Shown: positions 31,869 to 39,851 of the stretch, in pieces
How positions within the stretch are numbered: the first letter of the stretch is position 1
Layout: every line of letters begins with the position of its first letter
Source of the DNA: Natranaerobius trueperi
GTDB taxonomy: Bacteria; Bacillota; Natranaerobiia; Natranaerobiales; Natranaerobiaceae
Direction: 5' to 3'
Assembly (NCBI RefSeq): GCF_002216005.1
Contig: NZ_NIQC01000022.1
Span: 1-41,575, forward strand
Length of the DNA: 41,575 nucleotides
Translations under genes and position numbers: made by a program
The notes under the pieces: generated by a model
What the model saw: only the letters and a program-made list of their open reading frames with translations
Told to the model about the DNA's origin: nothing
Database searches by the model: none

Positions 31869-32843
31869 ATGGCCCTGAAGGTAGGTATGCCACGATCACT
31901 TGCTTATTATACGTATTTTCCGTTATGGAATACTTTTTTTAAAGAACTAGGAGTTGAAGTTTTACTATCAAATGAAAGTAATAAGCAAGTGTTAGACCAA
32001 GGAGTAAAAGAAACGGTTAATGATGCGTGTGTCCCAATTAAGATGTATCACGGGCATGTAAAAGATCTTATGGAAAAGGTAGATTATTTATTTATTCCTA
32101 GACTTGTTAGCTTAGATGGTGAAGAAACTGTGTGTCCTAAATTCTTAGGGCTACCTGATATGGTTAGATACTCTATAGATGGTTTACCACCCATTATTGA
32201 TAATCGATTAGACTTAAGAAAAGGAAAACTAGAGTTTTGGAAATTTTTCTATCGGATAGGTAGGAAGCTAGATAAAAGTTTTTGGAAAATACTGATGTCT
32301 TATAGAGCTGCATGGGATAAATTCAATAAATACCAAAGCCTGTTACTCAAAGAATATTCTCCACAAGAAGCTTGGGAGCTAATTGATAAGGATCAATCAA
32401 GAGGTGACAAAATACAGCAAAAAGGTGATATAACAATAGCATTACTTGGATATCCTTATACTATATATGATCCTTATATTAGTGTAGGACTTTTAGATAA
32501 TTTAAAAAAGATGAATGTAAAAGTATTAACAAAAGACAATGTACCGTCTGTGGACTTACTTCGTCAGCGAAAGAAATTCGCTAAGGAAATGTTTTGGTAT
32601 TATAGTAATCAAGTGGTACGATCAGCTTTATACTATCTAGAAAAACCCAGGGTAGATGGTGTTATACATGTGACCGCCTTTGGATGTGGTCCAGATGCTA
32701 TGGTAGATAAGTTTGTTGAACTTGAATGTAAGCATAGTGGTGTACCCTTTTTAACGTTATCACTAGATGAACACACTGGAGAAGCTGGTATGAATACTAG
32801 GGTAGAAGCTTTTGTTGATATGTTAAAAAGAAAGAGGGGATAA
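31869..32843 (+). CDS. DUF2229-type acyl-CoA dehydratase activase-related protein 1
   Basis: The 324-residue protein starts MALKVGMPRSLAYYTYFPLW, the typical opening of the DUF2229 segment found in large activase/dehydratase-like proteins. Further conserved pieces are ACVPIKMYHGHVKDL with a Cys, IPRLVSLDGEETVCPKF, and a C-terminal TAFGCGPDAMVDKF and LSLDEHTGEAGMNTRVEAF. The Cys and Glu residues suggest a [4Fe-4S]-binding double-cubane-like fold. The ATG at 31869 is preferred over an in-frame GTG at 31860 because it lies nine bases after AAAGGGG. It is the first of three tightly packed genes; the next ATG is 2 bp after its stop. In many relatives all three pieces are fused in one protein of about 1400 residues. 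Its substrate is unknown. Confidence 0.85.
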   Translation: MALKVGMPRSLAYYTYFPLWNTFFKELGVEVLLSNESNKQVLDQGVKETVNDACVPIKMYHGHVKDLMEKVDYLFIPRLVSLDGEETVCPKFLGLPDMVRYSIDGLPPIIDNRLDLRKGKLEFWKFFYRIGRKLDKSFWKILMSYRAAWDKFNKYQSLLLKEYSPQEAWELIDKDQSRGDKIQQKGDITIALLGYPYTIYDPYISVGLLDNLKKMNVKVLTKDNVPSVDLLRQRKKFAKEMFWYYSNQVVRSALYYLEKPRVDGVIHVTAFGCGPDAMVDKFVELECKHSGVPFLTLSLDEHTGEAGMNTRVEAFVDMLKRKRG

Positions 32844-32845
32844 TT

Positions 32846-33925
32846 ATGAAAAAAATAACATTTCCTCATATGGGGAGCTCTCACATTGCGTTTTCTATGT
32901 TAGTTAAGGAATTAGGTCATGAGGTTATTAAACCTCCTGCACCGACAAGAAAGACTTTGACTTATGGAACTAAGCATTCTCCGGAGTTTGCTTGTATCCC
33001 TTTTAAGGTATTATTGGGAACATATCTTGAAGCTATAGAAAAGGGAGCAGATACAATTGTAAGCTCTGGTGGTGTTGGGCCATGTAGAGCAGGATATTAT
33101 GGTGAGCTGCAAAATAAAATACTACAAGATATTGGATATAATCCAGACTTTGTTATATTTGAACCCCCTCTTAAATCTTTATCTGATTTCATGAGTAAAA
33201 TAAAAATTCTAAAAGGAAATAATTCTTGGATTGCTCTACTTGATATTGTTAGACGTACATGGCATAAATTAATTGCGCTAGATGATTTAGAAAGTGAAGT
33301 GAATAAAATTCGTCCATATGAGCTTAATAAGGGAGAGACATCAAAACAATTAAAAATAGGTCAGAGTATGTTAGATGAGGCACAAAGTATGAAAGAAATT
33401 AAAGAAGCTAGAAATGAAGCGCTGAAAGCAATAAGAAAAGTTAAGTGTCTTGAACGGCCTGAAAAACCCATCAAAGTTGGTCTGATTGGTGAAATATATG
33501 TTGTTTTAGAGCCATTTATAAACGCAGATGTTGAGAAAACATTAGGTGAATTAGGAGTTCAAGTTGATCGTTCAATACACTTAACTAATTGGACAAGAGA
33601 TAATACACTGATAGATGGGGAAAAAGGTGTGAAAAAGCTTGCAAGGCCTTACCTTGATCAATTAGTAGGTGGGCATGGTCAAAACAGTATTGGAGAAACT
33701 ATTCATTATGCCGAAAATGATTTTGATGGTGTGGTGCATTTAGCCCCCTTCACCTGTATACCAGAAATCGTAGCTAAAAGCATCATACCTAAGGTAAGTC
33801 AAGATTATAATATACCTGTCATAACTTTATTTTTAGATGAACAGACGGGTAAAGCAGGCGTTCAGACAAGATTAGAAGCTTTTGTAGACTTAATTAAAAA
33901 GAAACGCCTTGGAGAGGTGAGTTAA
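32846..33925 (+). CDS. DUF2229-type acyl-CoA dehydratase activase-related protein 2
   Basis: The 359-residue relative of the preceding protein opens KKITFPHMGSSHIAFSML. It carries SPEFACIPFKVLLGTYLEAI and SSGGVGPCRAGYYGELQ, then VGLIGEIYVVLEPFINADVE, and closes with VVHLAPFTCIPEIVAKSIIP and LFLDEQTGKAGVQTRLEAF. That C-terminal block parallels the end of the first protein, so the two are divergent copies. Cys in ACIP, GPCRAG and FTCIPE are likely Fe-S ligands. The gene starts 2 bp after its neighbour's stop and ends 1 bp before the next ATG, so translational coupling is near certain. No dehydratase substrate subunit (HgdAB-like) is in the window. Confidence 0.85.
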   Translation: MKKITFPHMGSSHIAFSMLVKELGHEVIKPPAPTRKTLTYGTKHSPEFACIPFKVLLGTYLEAIEKGADTIVSSGGVGPCRAGYYGELQNKILQDIGYNPDFVIFEPPLKSLSDFMSKIKILKGNNSWIALLDIVRRTWHKLIALDDLESEVNKIRPYELNKGETSKQLKIGQSMLDEAQSMKEIKEARNEALKAIRKVKCLERPEKPIKVGLIGEIYVVLEPFINADVEKTLGELGVQVDRSIHLTNWTRDNTLIDGEKGVKKLARPYLDQLVGGHGQNSIGETIHYAENDFDGVVHLAPFTCIPEIVAKSIIPKVSQDYNIPVITLFLDEQTGKAGVQTRLEAFVDLIKKKRLGEVS

Positions 33926-33926
33926 A

Positions 33927-34898
33927 ATGAAAAAAGTATTCTTAGGTGTGGATGTTGGTTCAGTTAGTACTAATTTTGTAGCGTTGGATGAAAATAGTAA
34001 GGTGCTAGTCAAAAGGTATCTTAGGACAAAAGGGCAACCAATTCAAGCCATACAAACTGGATTGCGAGATGTAAAAGATGAGTTAGGTGAAGAAGTTGAG
34101 GTGCAAGGTGTTGGAAGCACAGGTAGTGCGCGTACACTTGCAGGTGTTATTTTAGGTGCAGATGCTGTGAAAAATGAAATCACAGCACATGCAGTAGCAG
34201 CTTCTCAACAAGTTCCAGATGTAAAAACAGTCTTAGAGATTGGTGGGCAGGATTCTAAGATTATTATATTAAGAGAAGGTGTGGTAGTAGACTTTGCAAT
34301 GAATACTGTTTGTGCTGCTGGGACAGGTTCATTTTTAGATCATCAATCAGAACGTTTAGGAGTGCCGATCGAGAATTTTGGTGATAAAGCTTTGCAATCA
34401 GATAGCCCTGTAAGGATAGCTGGTAGATGTTCAGTGTTTGCTGAATCTGACATGATCCACAAACAACAAATGGGACACGAAACAGAAGATATCATAAGAG
34501 GGCTTAGTGAAGCTTTAGTAAGAAACTATCTCAATAATGTTGGCAAAGGCAAAGAAATACTAGAACCACTAGTGTTTCAAGGAGGAGTAGCCGCAAACAA
34601 CGGTATAAAAGCTGCTTTTGAGCAAGAACTAGGTATGGACATTACGGTACCTGAAAACTTTAATGTAATGGGAGCTATTGGGTCAGCTATATTAGCGAGA
34701 GATGCAGTAAGAGATGGTAAAAAGACAAACTTTAGAGGGTTTGAAGCAAGTGATTTACAATATGAAGCGTCTAGTTTCGAATGTTCTAGTTGTCCTAACA
34801 TGTGTGAAATAGTTAATATCAAGAGTGAAGGTGAGTTACTAGCTAGATGGGGCGGTCGCTGCGAAAAATGGGAAGTTTTAGAAAAGAATGTCATATAA
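33927..34898 (+). CDS. Acyl-CoA dehydratase activase (BadF/BadG/BcrA/BcrD ATPase)
   Basis: The 323-residue ASKHA-fold ATPase is like the HgdC activator, which drives one electron into 2-hydroxyacyl-CoA dehydratases with ATP. The phosphate-1 motif FLGVDVGSVSTNFVAL opens the protein, GVGSTGSAR and EIGGQDSKII follow, and the two cysteines that share a [4Fe-4S] across the dimer are Cys129 (NTVCAAGTGSFL) and Cys168 (GRCSVFAESDMIH). An extra C-terminal Cys cluster FECSSCPNMCEIV is seen. The ATG at 33927 is one base beyond the stop of the preceding gene behind GAGAGGTGAG. Its 3' end overlaps dusB by 11 bases. The true partner is probably formed by the two upstream proteins; that is inferred. Confidence 0.93.
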   Translation: MKKVFLGVDVGSVSTNFVALDENSKVLVKRYLRTKGQPIQAIQTGLRDVKDELGEEVEVQGVGSTGSARTLAGVILGADAVKNEITAHAVAASQQVPDVKTVLEIGGQDSKIIILREGVVVDFAMNTVCAAGTGSFLDHQSERLGVPIENFGDKALQSDSPVRIAGRCSVFAESDMIHKQQMGHETEDIIRGLSEALVRNYLNNVGKGKEILEPLVFQGGVAANNGIKAAFEQELGMDITVPENFNVMGAIGSAILARDAVRDGKKTNFRGFEASDLQYEASSFECSSCPNMCEIVNIKSEGELLARWGGRCEKWEVLEKNVI

Positions 34899-35874
34899 CT
34901 CCAGGGCTAGGGTTATCCAACTAGGTGGATTCTATTTGGATAACCCCGTTATTTTTGCTCCTATGGCAGGTGTCAGTGACTTACCCTATCGTAAAATCAT
35001 AGCTAAATTTAAACCTGGATTAATTTGTGGTGAAATGGTAAGTTCGAAAGGACTTCTTCAGCAAAATAAAAAGACTCGAAAAATGGTTAGTCACCACAAT
35101 CATTTTGTGCCTTTTTCTCAGCAAATATTTGGAAAAGACCCGGATCTAATGGCAAAAGCAGCTAAAGAGATTGAAAAATTAGGTGTAGATATAATAGATA
35201 TTAATATGGGGTGTCCTGCACCTAAAATTACAAAAATTGGTGAAGGATCAGCTTTATTAAAAACTCCAGATATTGCAGTAGAAATTGTACGTAAAGTAGT
35301 TTCTTCTGTAAAAACTCCTGTTACTGTAAAAATGAGAAAGGGTTTTGATAATTACAATTGTGATGTATTAGAACTGGCTAATAGGATTCAAGAGCAAAAT
35401 GTAGTAGCAATAGCGATACATGGACGCACTTGTGAGCAGCAATATAGCGGAACAGCCGATTGGGATATCATAACTAAATTTAAAGAAGAACTTGATATTC
35501 CAGTTATAGGTAACGGTGATATTTTCAGGCCAGAAGATGCGAAAGAAATGTTAAGCCAAACTGGTTGTGACGCTGTTATGATTGGACGTGGGACTATGGG
35601 GAACCCATGGCTGATAGACAGGGTGAAAAAAGAAATTAATGAAGAACCCCATTATTCTTTAAAAAAAGAAGAATTTATAAATGTGATTAATGACCACTTT
35701 AGAGAAGCAATTAATTATTATGGCGAGCACGGAGTAGTTCATATGAGAAAACATATTGCATGGTATTTAAAAGGGTTACCAAACAATGCACGTATAAAAG
35801 AAAAAATCATGAAAGAAACTGATAAGAATACAGTTTGGAATATTTTAAATGAATATATAGAAGAAATATATTAG
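34888..35874 (+). CDS. dusB: tRNA-dihydrouridine synthase (DusB family)
   Basis: This 328-residue FMN enzyme reduces uridine to dihydrouridine in tRNA with NADPH. It opens after a short tail with NPVIFAPMAGVSDLPYR, has the catalytic Cys109 in NMGCPAPKI, then VKMRKGFD, IHGRTCEQQYSG, VIGNGDI and GRGTMGNPWL for the TIM-barrel phosphate and FMN contacts, and a C-terminal helical RNA-binding part. The ATG at 34888 overlaps the preceding gene by 11 bases, implying coupled translation; an internal start is possible but less likely. A perfect hairpin terminator follows 7 bases after the stop. The DusB/NifR3 position ahead of greA and lysS is common in Clostridia. Confidence 0.95.
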   Translation: MSYNSRARVIQLGGFYLDNPVIFAPMAGVSDLPYRKIIAKFKPGLICGEMVSSKGLLQQNKKTRKMVSHHNHFVPFSQQIFGKDPDLMAKAAKEIEKLGVDIIDINMGCPAPKITKIGEGSALLKTPDIAVEIVRKVVSSVKTPVTVKMRKGFDNYNCDVLELANRIQEQNVVAIAIHGRTCEQQYSGTADWDIITKFKEELDIPVIGNGDIFRPEDAKEMLSQTGCDAVMIGRGTMGNPWLIDRVKKEINEEPHYSLKKEEFINVINDHFREAINYYGEHGVVHMRKHIAWYLKGLPNNARIKEKIMKETDKNTVWNILNEYIEEIY

Positions 35875-35881
35875 TTCACAT

Positions 35882-35908
35882 AACTCCGATTTAAAATCGG
35901 AGTTTTTT
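35882..35908 (+). terminator. Terminator of the activase-dusB operon
   Basis: AACTCCGAT pairs perfectly with ATCGGAGTT around a short AT loop, followed by T residues. Confidence 0.93.
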
Positions 35909-36007
35909 AATTTCAATAATTTGCATCCTTAACAAATATAAAGTAAAATAATGGTAAGGTTAATTGTGAACAACTTGTGTACATAATAATTATGTGGGGG
36001 ATTAAGA

Positions 36008-36541
36008 GTGAGTATAGAGTTTTTACGAATAGGACATAAAGTAATTAATCCTAATAAAATAGATAATATAATTAGAGAAATTTTGAATTTAAGAGCTCAA
36101 GGCTATAATCAAAGTGAAGTTAGTAAAAAACTTAATATAGACAGAGCATTTATATCTAAAGTTGAAAGTATAGGGGAAGTAAGAAAGGGTGGAAAGGTTG
36201 CTGTAATTGGTTTCCCAGTTGCAAATAAAAGCGAATTGAAAAAACTTTGTAATAAGTATGGTGTAGAATATAGCTTTCTAATGACAGATAAAGAACGTTG
36301 GGAATGGTTAAAAAGTAAGTCAGGAGAAGTATTAATTAATAGAATTATGGAGATAGTAAATGAAGTGCGTTCTTATGATATTATAGTAGTTTTAGGATCT
36401 AACTATAGAATTAATCTAATTAAAGCATTACTTAATAAAGAAGTGGTTGGTGTCAAAATTGGTGATTCTCCAATTGAAGAAGACATATATGTTAATCCAA
36501 AACGACTAGAGAGTGTTATGAAAAACCTAGTAGAGGGGTAA
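36008..36541 (+). CDS. Helix-turn-helix protein of the acyl-reductase-like gene cluster
   Basis: The 177-residue protein contains a predicted helix-turn-helix at about residues 30-52 (AQGYNQSEVSKKLNIDRAFI). It is followed by an alpha/beta domain starting GGKVAVIGFPVANKSELKKL and containing SYDIIVVLGSNYRINLIKAL. The combination suggests a regulator whose second domain senses a small molecule; that domain is not assigned to any family here. The GTG at 36008 follows GTGGGGG. The next gene begins 30 bp downstream, so it is likely the regulator of the two enzyme-like genes after it. Confidence 0.75.
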   Translation: MSIEFLRIGHKVINPNKIDNIIREILNLRAQGYNQSEVSKKLNIDRAFISKVESIGEVRKGGKVAVIGFPVANKSELKKLCNKYGVEYSFLMTDKERWEWLKSKSGEVLINRIMEIVNEVRSYDIIVVLGSNYRINLIKALLNKEVVGVKIGDSPIEEDIYVNPKRLESVMKNLVEG

Positions 36542-36571
36542 GATAGTAACGTTACTGGGGGAGTGCTTAAT

Positions 36572-37471
36572 ATGAAGCGTGTTGTTAGTGTGAGCTTAGG
36601 ATCATCAAAAAGAGATCACGAAGTAGAACAAGAGTTTTTAGGAGAAAATGTGTTAATTGAAAGAAGAGGGATGGACGGATCACTAGAACGTATGAAACAA
36701 ACTATTTTAGATTTAGATGGACACGTCGATGCTTTTGGTTTAGGAGGTATGGATCTATTTTTAACAATTGGAGATAGGCGTTATTTATTAAAGGATGCAC
36801 AAAAGATTGTTTCTTGTGCAAAAAAAACGCCGATTGTGGATGGCAGTGGTTTAAAAAATAGCCTTGAAAGGAAGACTATTCAAGAACTGGAAAATAAATA
36901 TAATATGTTTGTTAACGAAGAAAAGGTATTAGTAGTAAGTGCATTAGATCGCTTTGGGATGGCAGAAAAGATTTCAGATACCAATTGTGATGTAACTTAT
37001 GGAGACTTGATATTTAGTTTAGGTTTACCTATTCCAATAAACTCTTTATCAACTTTAGATAAAGTGGCGCGGATGGCTTTACCAATTATTAGATACTTAC
37101 CATTCAAATTACTATATCCTACAGGCGATAAGCAAAACAGTAATACAAATAGATTTGAAAAGTTTTATAATAGAGTTAACATTATTTGTGGTGATTTTCA
37201 TTATATAAACAAGTATTTACCAAATAATCTTACTAATAAAACTATAATTACTAATACTGTAACTAGTGAAGATATTGATAAACTTAAGATTAGAGGATTG
37301 AAGAGGTTGATAACAACTACCCCTTCTTTAGAAGGGAGAACATTTGGGACTAATGTTATGGAGGCTTTACTAGTTTCATTAAAAGGCAAAAAGAAAGAAC
37401 TAGAATCAAAAGTTTATGAAGAACTACTAGATGATCTAAACTTTTCTCCTCATATAGTAGACTTCTACTAA
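36572..37471 (+). CDS. Protein of the family labelled quinate 5-dehydrogenase (function unsure)
   Basis: The 299-residue protein opens MKRVVSVSLGSSKRDHEVEQ, with GHVDAFGLGGMDLFLTIGDR and a TPIVDGSGLKNSLERKTIQ segment, then TYGDLIFSLGLPIPINSL and GLKRLITTTPSLEGRTFGTN. It resembles proteins that databases often name quinate 5-dehydrogenase. I see no classical GxGxxG nucleotide-binding motif at the N-terminus, so that name should be treated with caution. The ATG at 36572 is nine bases after GGGGGA; GTG at 36563 is too close to it. It always appears, as far as I can recall, beside the acyl-reductase-like gene, which here starts 22 bp downstream, so a joint pathway is likely. Confidence 0.72.
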   Translation: MKRVVSVSLGSSKRDHEVEQEFLGENVLIERRGMDGSLERMKQTILDLDGHVDAFGLGGMDLFLTIGDRRYLLKDAQKIVSCAKKTPIVDGSGLKNSLERKTIQELENKYNMFVNEEKVLVVSALDRFGMAEKISDTNCDVTYGDLIFSLGLPIPINSLSTLDKVARMALPIIRYLPFKLLYPTGDKQNSNTNRFEKFYNRVNIICGDFHYINKYLPNNLTNKTIITNTVTSEDIDKLKIRGLKRLITTTPSLEGRTFGTNVMEALLVSLKGKKKELESKVYEELLDDLNFSPHIVDFY

Positions 37472-37493
37472 TGCTGTGACAAGGAGGATATAC

Positions 37494-38591
37494 ATGGAAA
37501 AATTTGCGTTTGTTTTACACCCAATATATCATAGTGATATATTAAGAAAATATCCTTTTTTTAAAAATTGTCCTGAAAGTGTCTTAAAGAGTGTATTCAA
37601 AAGATTTCCTCCTTTTAAAGTGTCTTACATTGAGGGTGTAAAAACTCCCCATAATGAAGCCGAAGGTTGGTTTGTCGGTTGTCCTTTATCAAGTGATCAA
37701 ATATTAACATTATCAGAAGATTATGTTTTAAGTAAAATAATTCAAACAGGTAAAAAAGCTGAACGACTTGGTGCAAATATTTTAGGGTTAGGAGCACTCA
37801 CTTCAGTTGTTGGTGATGCTGGTATTACAATAGCAAAAAATTTGAATATACCAGTTACAACTGGAAATAGTTATACTGTGGCAACAGCTATTGATGGAGT
37901 GAAAGATGCAAGCAAAATGATGGGGTATGATTACAAAAACTGCCACATAGCTGTACTAGGTGCTAGTGGGTCAATTGGTAAAGTTGTTGCACGTAAGTTT
38001 GCAGAAGATGTAAGGTGGTTAACATTACTAGGAAAAAATCAAAAAAGACTTGAACAAGTGTCAGATAGTATTTATGATGATACTGGGTTAGCTGCAAAAG
38101 TGTCTACGAATATAAAGAGAAGTTTATCTGAAGTTGATATAATTATAGCAGTAACTGGTTCTGCGGATGCTGTTATAACTGGTGAAGAGCTTAAACCTGG
38201 AGCAATTGTATGTGATGTAGCTCGCCCCAGAGATGTTTCTTGGAGGGTTGCTAAAAATAGAGATGATATATTAGTTATTGAAGGAGGAGTTGTTGAAGTT
38301 CCTGGTGAAGTAGAATTTAATTTTAATTTTGGATTTCCAAAGAAAACTGCGTACGCCTGTATGGCTGAGACTATGATACTTGCTTTAGAACAAAAGTATG
38401 AAAGTTTTACGCTAGGAAGAGAGTTAACAGTTAAACAAGTTGATGAGATTTCACGTTTAGCTAAAAAGCATGGATTTAAGTTAGCTGGGCTCAGAAGTTT
38501 TGAAAGAGCGATAAGCCAGGAAAATATTCAAAGAATTAAACAAAATGCTCTCAAAAACAAAAAGCAGGAGAATGTTATCAGTAAAACTTGA
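37494..38591 (+). CDS. Acyl-ACP reductase (AAR)-like protein
   Basis: The 365-residue protein resembles cyanobacterial long-chain acyl-ACP reductase (341 residues), which makes fatty aldehyde with NADPH. Shared points are a TTGNSYTVATAI segment, the Rossmann loop GASGSIGKVV (from residue 156; AAR has GATGDIGSAV), GGVVEVPGE, the active-site cysteine region YACMAETMILALE with Cys289 (AAR Cys294 in ACFAEAMLL), FTLGRELTVKQVDE and a closing KHGFKLAGL. It is often called shikimate or quinate dehydrogenase from the Rossmann part alone. The ATG at 37494 is six bases after AAGGAGG; an in-frame GTG at 37476 precedes that ribosome site. No aldehyde deformylating oxygenase is nearby, as expected in an anaerobe. 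Its product is unknown. Confidence 0.8.
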   Translation: MEKFAFVLHPIYHSDILRKYPFFKNCPESVLKSVFKRFPPFKVSYIEGVKTPHNEAEGWFVGCPLSSDQILTLSEDYVLSKIIQTGKKAERLGANILGLGALTSVVGDAGITIAKNLNIPVTTGNSYTVATAIDGVKDASKMMGYDYKNCHIAVLGASGSIGKVVARKFAEDVRWLTLLGKNQKRLEQVSDSIYDDTGLAAKVSTNIKRSLSEVDIIIAVTGSADAVITGEELKPGAIVCDVARPRDVSWRVAKNRDDILVIEGGVVEVPGEVEFNFNFGFPKKTAYACMAETMILALEQKYESFTLGRELTVKQVDEISRLAKKHGFKLAGLRSFERAISQENIQRIKQNALKNKKQENVISKT

Positions 38592-38639
38592 TAGTAAAAC
38601 TTTGAGTATGAAGTTAGCTGGAATAATATTTACGCCTAG

Positions 38640-38967
38640 TTCTTCTAGAGCACCAAATTAATCCCAAGGATTGTCTCTGTAGCATCAGACACCGTGCAGA
38701 TCACATGAAAATCCAGTGCCGAACCAAGCCTCTTTAGATATGGAATGAGCAGGTTTTCTACCTCGGTTTTATGAATAACAAAACTAGAACCTAGTTCTTG
38801 AATTATTTTCTTTAATCGTGTGATTTGTCTTTCACTAAGGTTTGAAATCAGGGTTGCTTCCTTAATAGTCATATTACCTTCAATAGTTTGATTAGGTCAT
38901 TTGATATGTCACCTTTTAGATATAATGACATTTTCTTAGAACGATCAGGGTGACAATATCATAGAAC
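38640..38967 (-). mobile_element. IS1202/ISNCY relic, copy 2
   Basis: The minus strand encodes a shortened transposase N-terminus (MTIKEATLISNLSERQITRL, then GSSFVIHKTE) matching the copy at 12277-13041. The end sequence AGGGTGACAATATCATAGAAC (38947-38967) matches that copy's right end. The rest of the transposase is missing; the codons after IHKTE do not match it. No intact gene is seen in 38592-39238. Confidence 0.62.
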
Positions 38968-39126
38968 ACGGAAACTTGATGTTGTGTTTGACAAAAACAT
39001 AGGTGTAGTTTACAATAGAGCAAAATTTACAAAAATTTGATGATATGGCAAGGAATAAGAAACAAGATAAGGTAACAGTATATTAATGTTACAAATAAAA
39101 TATCTGATGTATGTAAGTTGTGGTGT

Positions 39127-39163
39127 TGACCTATTTTTAAATTTTTATTTAAAGAATAGGTCA
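39127..39163 (+). promoter_or_regulatory. AT-rich hairpin upstream of greA
   Basis: TGACCTATT (about 39127-39135) pairs with AATAGGTCA (about 39155-39163), with further TAAA/TTTA pairing inside. A TTGACA (39177-39182) follows within 20 bases and may be the -35 of greA, although a good -10 at 17 bp is not obvious. The hairpin may end leftward debris transcription or be an operator. Confidence 0.35.
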
Positions 39164-39238
39164 TTATTTAAATATCTTGACAGTATCAACATATAATTTA
39201 TTAAAACAAGAAACTTTTAGAAAGAGGGGAGAAGTATT

Positions 39239-39727
39239 ATGGTAAGCAAAGGGACTCATACAAACGAGAAAGAGGTAATCCTTACTCAAGAGGGATATGA
39301 GAAATTAGAACACGAATTGGAGCATTTAAGAACGGTGAAACGAAAAGAAGTCGCTGAACGAATAAAAACAGCAATTTCTTTTGGTGATATAAGTGAAAAC
39401 AGTGAATATGATGATGCTAAAAACGAGCAAGCTTTTGTTGAGGGAAGAATTGCTACATTGGAGAAAATGTTGAGAAATGCTAAGATAGTTGAGGATACAG
39501 ATAATCAGGTTGTTTCTGTTGGAAACAAAGTTGTATTAAAGGATCTTGAATTTGATGAAGAGGTAGAATATACTATTGTAGGGTCAGCTGAATCAGATCC
39601 TGCAGAATTTAAAATATCTAATGAATCACCTGTAGGAGAAGCGATTATTGGAAGGAAAGCTGGGGAAGTTGTAGATGTAAAAGTTCCGGCAGGTACTATT
39701 GAGTATGAAATAATGGATATCAAATAA
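39239..39727 (+). CDS. greA: Transcription elongation factor GreA
   Basis: The 162-residue protein has the two GreA domains: an N-terminal coiled coil ([40 protein letters not shown] with the acidic tip that reaches the RNA polymerase active site) and a C-terminal FKBP-like domain ([20 protein letters not shown]). GreA stimulates cleavage of backtracked RNA by polymerase. Length is normal, with a slightly extended charged N-terminus. The ATG at 39239 follows AGAGGGGAGAAG. It is followed by lysS as in many Firmicutes. Confidence 0.97.
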   Translation: MVSKGTHTNEKEVILTQEGYEKLEHELEHLRTVKRKEVAERIKTAISFGDISENSEYDDAKNEQAFVEGRIATLEKMLRNAKIVEDTDNQVVSVGNKVVLKDLEFDEEVEYTIVGSAESDPAEFKISNESPVGEAIIGRKAGEVVDVKVPAGTIEYEIMDIK

Positions 39728-39754
39728 TAAGATGTTTAATCTTATATGGTAAAT

Positions 39755-39783
39755 TAAGTCCCAGGTATTTAACCTGGGACTTA
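39755..39783. terminator. Hairpin between greA and lysS
   Basis: TAAGTCCCAGGT pairs perfectly with ACCTGGGACTTA around a 5-base loop. It lacks a strong T-run on either strand, so termination may be partial and lysS may be partly cotranscribed with greA. Confidence 0.6.
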
Positions 39784-39851
39784 GAAATTTACTTTGTATT
39801 CAGTTTTAAGATAACTAAAGAAATAGAAATATAAAAGTAAGGAGTGGGACT

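Noticed and set aside
37494-38591. Alkane-synthesis pathway
   Set aside because: The reductase-like protein suggests it, but no aldehyde-deformylating oxygenase is present and that enzyme needs oxygen.
39127-39163. Riboswitch for greA
   Set aside because: It is a simple AT-rich hairpin with no conserved core; it is recorded only as a hairpin.
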